Below, in pieces: positions 5,890-6,927 of a stretch of 6,927 nucleotides of DNA. Position 1 is the first letter of the stretch. Each line of letters opens with the position of its first letter. Source of the DNA: Akkermansia sp. (GTDB lineage Bacteria > Verrucomicrobiota > Verrucomicrobiia > Verrucomicrobiales > Akkermansiaceae); the NCBI GenBank assembly GCA_020047775.1, contig JAIFNK010000012.1:1-6927 (forward strand), written 5' to 3'. The notes below the pieces were generated by a model. That model made no database searches. It worked only from the letters and a program-made list of their open reading frames with translations, and was not told where the DNA came from. Position numbers and translations under genes: made by a program.

Positions 5890-6852
5890 ATGGACAAAGG
5901 CAGTTCCCTCTGGCAAGACGCCGCCCACCGACTCGCCCGCAACCGCGCGGCGATGGTCAGCGTGGTCTCCCTGTTTATCATCATCTCCGTCTGCCTCATC
6001 CTACCCGCCCTCCCCGGCTTGGTTCAGGATCCGGATCTCCAGAACCTGCCTGCCAAGAACCTCGACCCGTCCGCCGACCACTGGTTCGGCACCGACCACC
6101 TCGGCCGCGACATCCTCTCCCGCGTCCTTTCCGGCGGCCGTATTTCCATCGCCGTCGGCCTCATCACCACCCTTGTATCCGTCACCATTGGCGTCTGTTG
6201 GGGCGCTCTATCCGGATACGCCGGTGGTAAAATCGACGCGCTCATGATGCGCATCGTCGATATTCTCTACGCCCTGCCGTTCCTCATCGTCGTCATTCTC
6301 TTGGGGAAAACTCTCGAACCGCTCACCGCGGAGCTCACCATCCTCGTCGTCGGCTGGTTCAATCCGGCCGGCAGCGACAGCGCCGCCATCAACAAAACCA
6401 CCGCCTGGGTCGAGCCCATCACCACACTCGTGCCGTTGTTCATCGCCATCGGCACGCTCTCGTGGCTCACCGTTTCCCGCATCGTCCGCGCCCAAGTCCA
6501 GAGCGTCGCCAAACAGGACTTCATCGAAGCCGCCCGCTCGCTCGGTCTCGGCCATTTCCGCATCCTGTTCCGCCACATTCTGCCTAACACACTTGGCCCC
6601 ATCATCGTTTACACCACGCTTACCATCCCCGGCGTCATGCTCCTGGAAGCCACGCTCTCCTTCCTCGGTCTCGGTGTGAAACCGCCCTATAGCTCCTGGG
6701 GCATCCTCATCGACGAGGGCGCCAACCGCATGCTCTCCAATCCCTGGCTGCTCTTTTTCCCCACCCTCTTCTTCGCCACCACCCTATTTTCCCTGAACTT
6801 CCTCGGCGATGGCCTGCGCGATGCGCTGGATCCGAAGTCGGCGAAGGATTGA
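5890..6852 (+). CDS. oppC: Oligopeptide ABC transporter permease OppC, with short periplasmic insertion
   Basis: Second Opp permease subunit, 320 residues (E. coli OppC 302). The frame is open upstream to a TTG at 5797, but that reads through the repeat spacer. The ATG at 5890 gives MDKGSSLWQDAAHRLARNRAA, and SLWQDA plus NRAA match E. coli OppC near its N terminus, which fixes the start. Hallmarks: HWFGTDHLGRDILSR (67-69 is GTD), SGYAGGKIDALMMR, the EAA loop EAARSLGLG (213-221) followed by RHILPN, and a C terminus GDGLRDALDPK matching E. coli. Helices sit around 21-41 and 84-104, then about 122-138, 182-200, and two more near the C terminus. Residues about 143-176 are additional relative to E. 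coli and lie between helices 3 and 4, a periplasmic turn in this family. No Shine-Dalgarno is present; the right arm of the inverted repeat abuts the ATG. Confidence 0.95.
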   Translation: MDKGSSLWQDAAHRLARNRAAMVSVVSLFIIISVCLILPALPGLVQDPDLQNLPAKNLDPSADHWFGTDHLGRDILSRVLSGGRISIAVGLITTLVSVTIGVCWGALSGYAGGKIDALMMRIVDILYALPFLIVVILLGKTLEPLTAELTILVVGWFNPAGSDSAAINKTTAWVEPITTLVPLFIAIGTLSWLTVSRIVRAQVQSVAKQDFIEAARSLGLGHFRILFRHILPNTLGPIIVYTTLTIPGVMLLEATLSFLGLGVKPPYSSWGILIDEGANRMLSNPWLLFFPTLFFATTLFSLNFLGDGLRDALDPKSAKD

Positions 6853-6872
6853 TCGCCCGGGACCGCCGGTTT

Positions 6873-6885
6873 TCAACTTCCTCTT
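6873..6885 (-). repeat. Second, inverted copy of a 13-nt element from the oppB end
   Basis: TCAACTTCCTCTT here is the exact reverse complement of AAGAGGAAGTTGA at 5781-5793, so oppC lies between the two inverted copies. It includes a TTCAACT heptamer (6872-6878) like those upstream of oppC. Chance matches of 13 nt are conceivable in a window of this size; both copies falling at the gene borders makes a shared repeat family more likely. Confidence 0.5.
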
Positions 6886-6898
6886 GAGAAAAGGAGGT
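6876..6898. terminator. Imperfect hairpin after oppC, possible transcription end
   Basis: ACTTCCTCTT (6876-6885) can pair with AAAAGGAGGT (6889-6898) around a three-base GAG loop, with one T-G pair and one C-A mismatch. There is no T-tract after it, so it is not a standard intrinsic terminator for oppC. The pairing would also mask the AAGGAGGT site. Its position 24 bp after the oppC stop is the main reason for listing it. Confidence 0.2.
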
Positions 6899-6927
6899 CA
6901 AAGAGACGCGGCGGCGGCCTCGCGAGC

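Larger units (their letters stand above)
6853..6927. other. Region downstream of oppC to window end
   Basis: No gene can be established here. In particular, there is no OppD-like ATPase start. AAGGAGGT at 6891-6898 is a textbook Shine-Dalgarno, but no ATG or GTG follows within the window. On the plus strand a TTG at 6884 opens a frame to the end, but it precedes that site. On the minus strand one frame ends in TGA at 6900-6898 (ending AAAASL), which could be the tail of a convergent gene, but ten codons are too few to judge. Confidence 0.4.

Noticed and set aside
4824..6230. Plus-strand open frame of 468 codons overlapping oppB and the start of oppC
   Set aside because: It is out of frame with oppB/oppC and yields an Arg/His/Pro-rich protein with no hydrophobic segments; the overlapping frames match OppB and OppC along their whole length.
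1..6927. tRNA, rRNA, CRISPR array, transposase or other mobile genes
   Set aside because: I see no cloverleaf-like segments, no regular direct-repeat and spacer pattern and no transposase motifs; apart from the short repeats listed, almost all sequence is permease or receptor coding DNA.
6898..6927. Tail of a convergent minus-strand gene ending at 6898
   Set aside because: Ten open codons ending AAAASL and a TGA are compatible with this, but another minus-strand frame is also open at the edge, so it cannot be called as a gene.

Overview
The window holds two peptide-type ABC importers encoded head to head. Its DNA is GC-rich and tightly packed, with almost no strong Shine-Dalgarno sites in front of the genes. 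Two lipoprotein signal peptides indicate a diderm (Gram-negative) bacterium. The weak ribosome-binding signals, unusually long permeases and short pyrimidine-rich intergenic repeats would fit the Verrucomicrobiota/PVC group. That taxonomic guess is inference only, because no marker gene is present.

Left half, minus strand (3092 down to 1): a Yej-type cluster in the order yejB, yejE, then the start of a lipoprotein gene that leaves the window. The junctions are extremely tight: TAA-C-ATG between yejB and yejE, and a one-base TGATG overlap between yejE and the lipoprotein gene. The lipoprotein is in the right place to be the cognate solute-binding protein (yejA equivalent), but only 64 residues are visible. 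Both permeases match the enterobacterial YejB and YejE frameworks and carry large additional periplasmic segments. YejE also has an N-terminal extension with two extra predicted membrane helices.

Centre (3093-3249): a divergent intergenic region of about 157 bp. It contains a perfect 10-bp inverted repeat with a 29-nt spacer (3146-3155 / 3185-3194), the best candidate for a shared operator or leader hairpin.

Right half, plus strand (3250-6852): oppA (lipoprotein peptide-binding protein), oppB and oppC. These are clear homologues of the oligopeptide permease. The oppB-oppC spacer is 96 bp, long compared with every other junction. It is bounded by an 18-nt near-perfect inverted repeat built from heptamers of the form YTCAACY. 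The left arm contains the oppB stop codon and the right arm ends directly at the oppC start codon. A 13-nt piece of the left arm recurs in inverted orientation just after oppC.

Working model: each cluster makes a periplasmic lipoprotein receptor and a heterodimeric permease for peptides. No ATPase gene (oppD/oppF/yejF type) is present, so the energy-coupling subunits must be encoded outside the window and might serve both systems. The main unusual points are the periplasmic insertions in three of the four permeases, the heptamer-based stem at oppB-oppC, and the operator-like inverted repeat between the divergent clusters.
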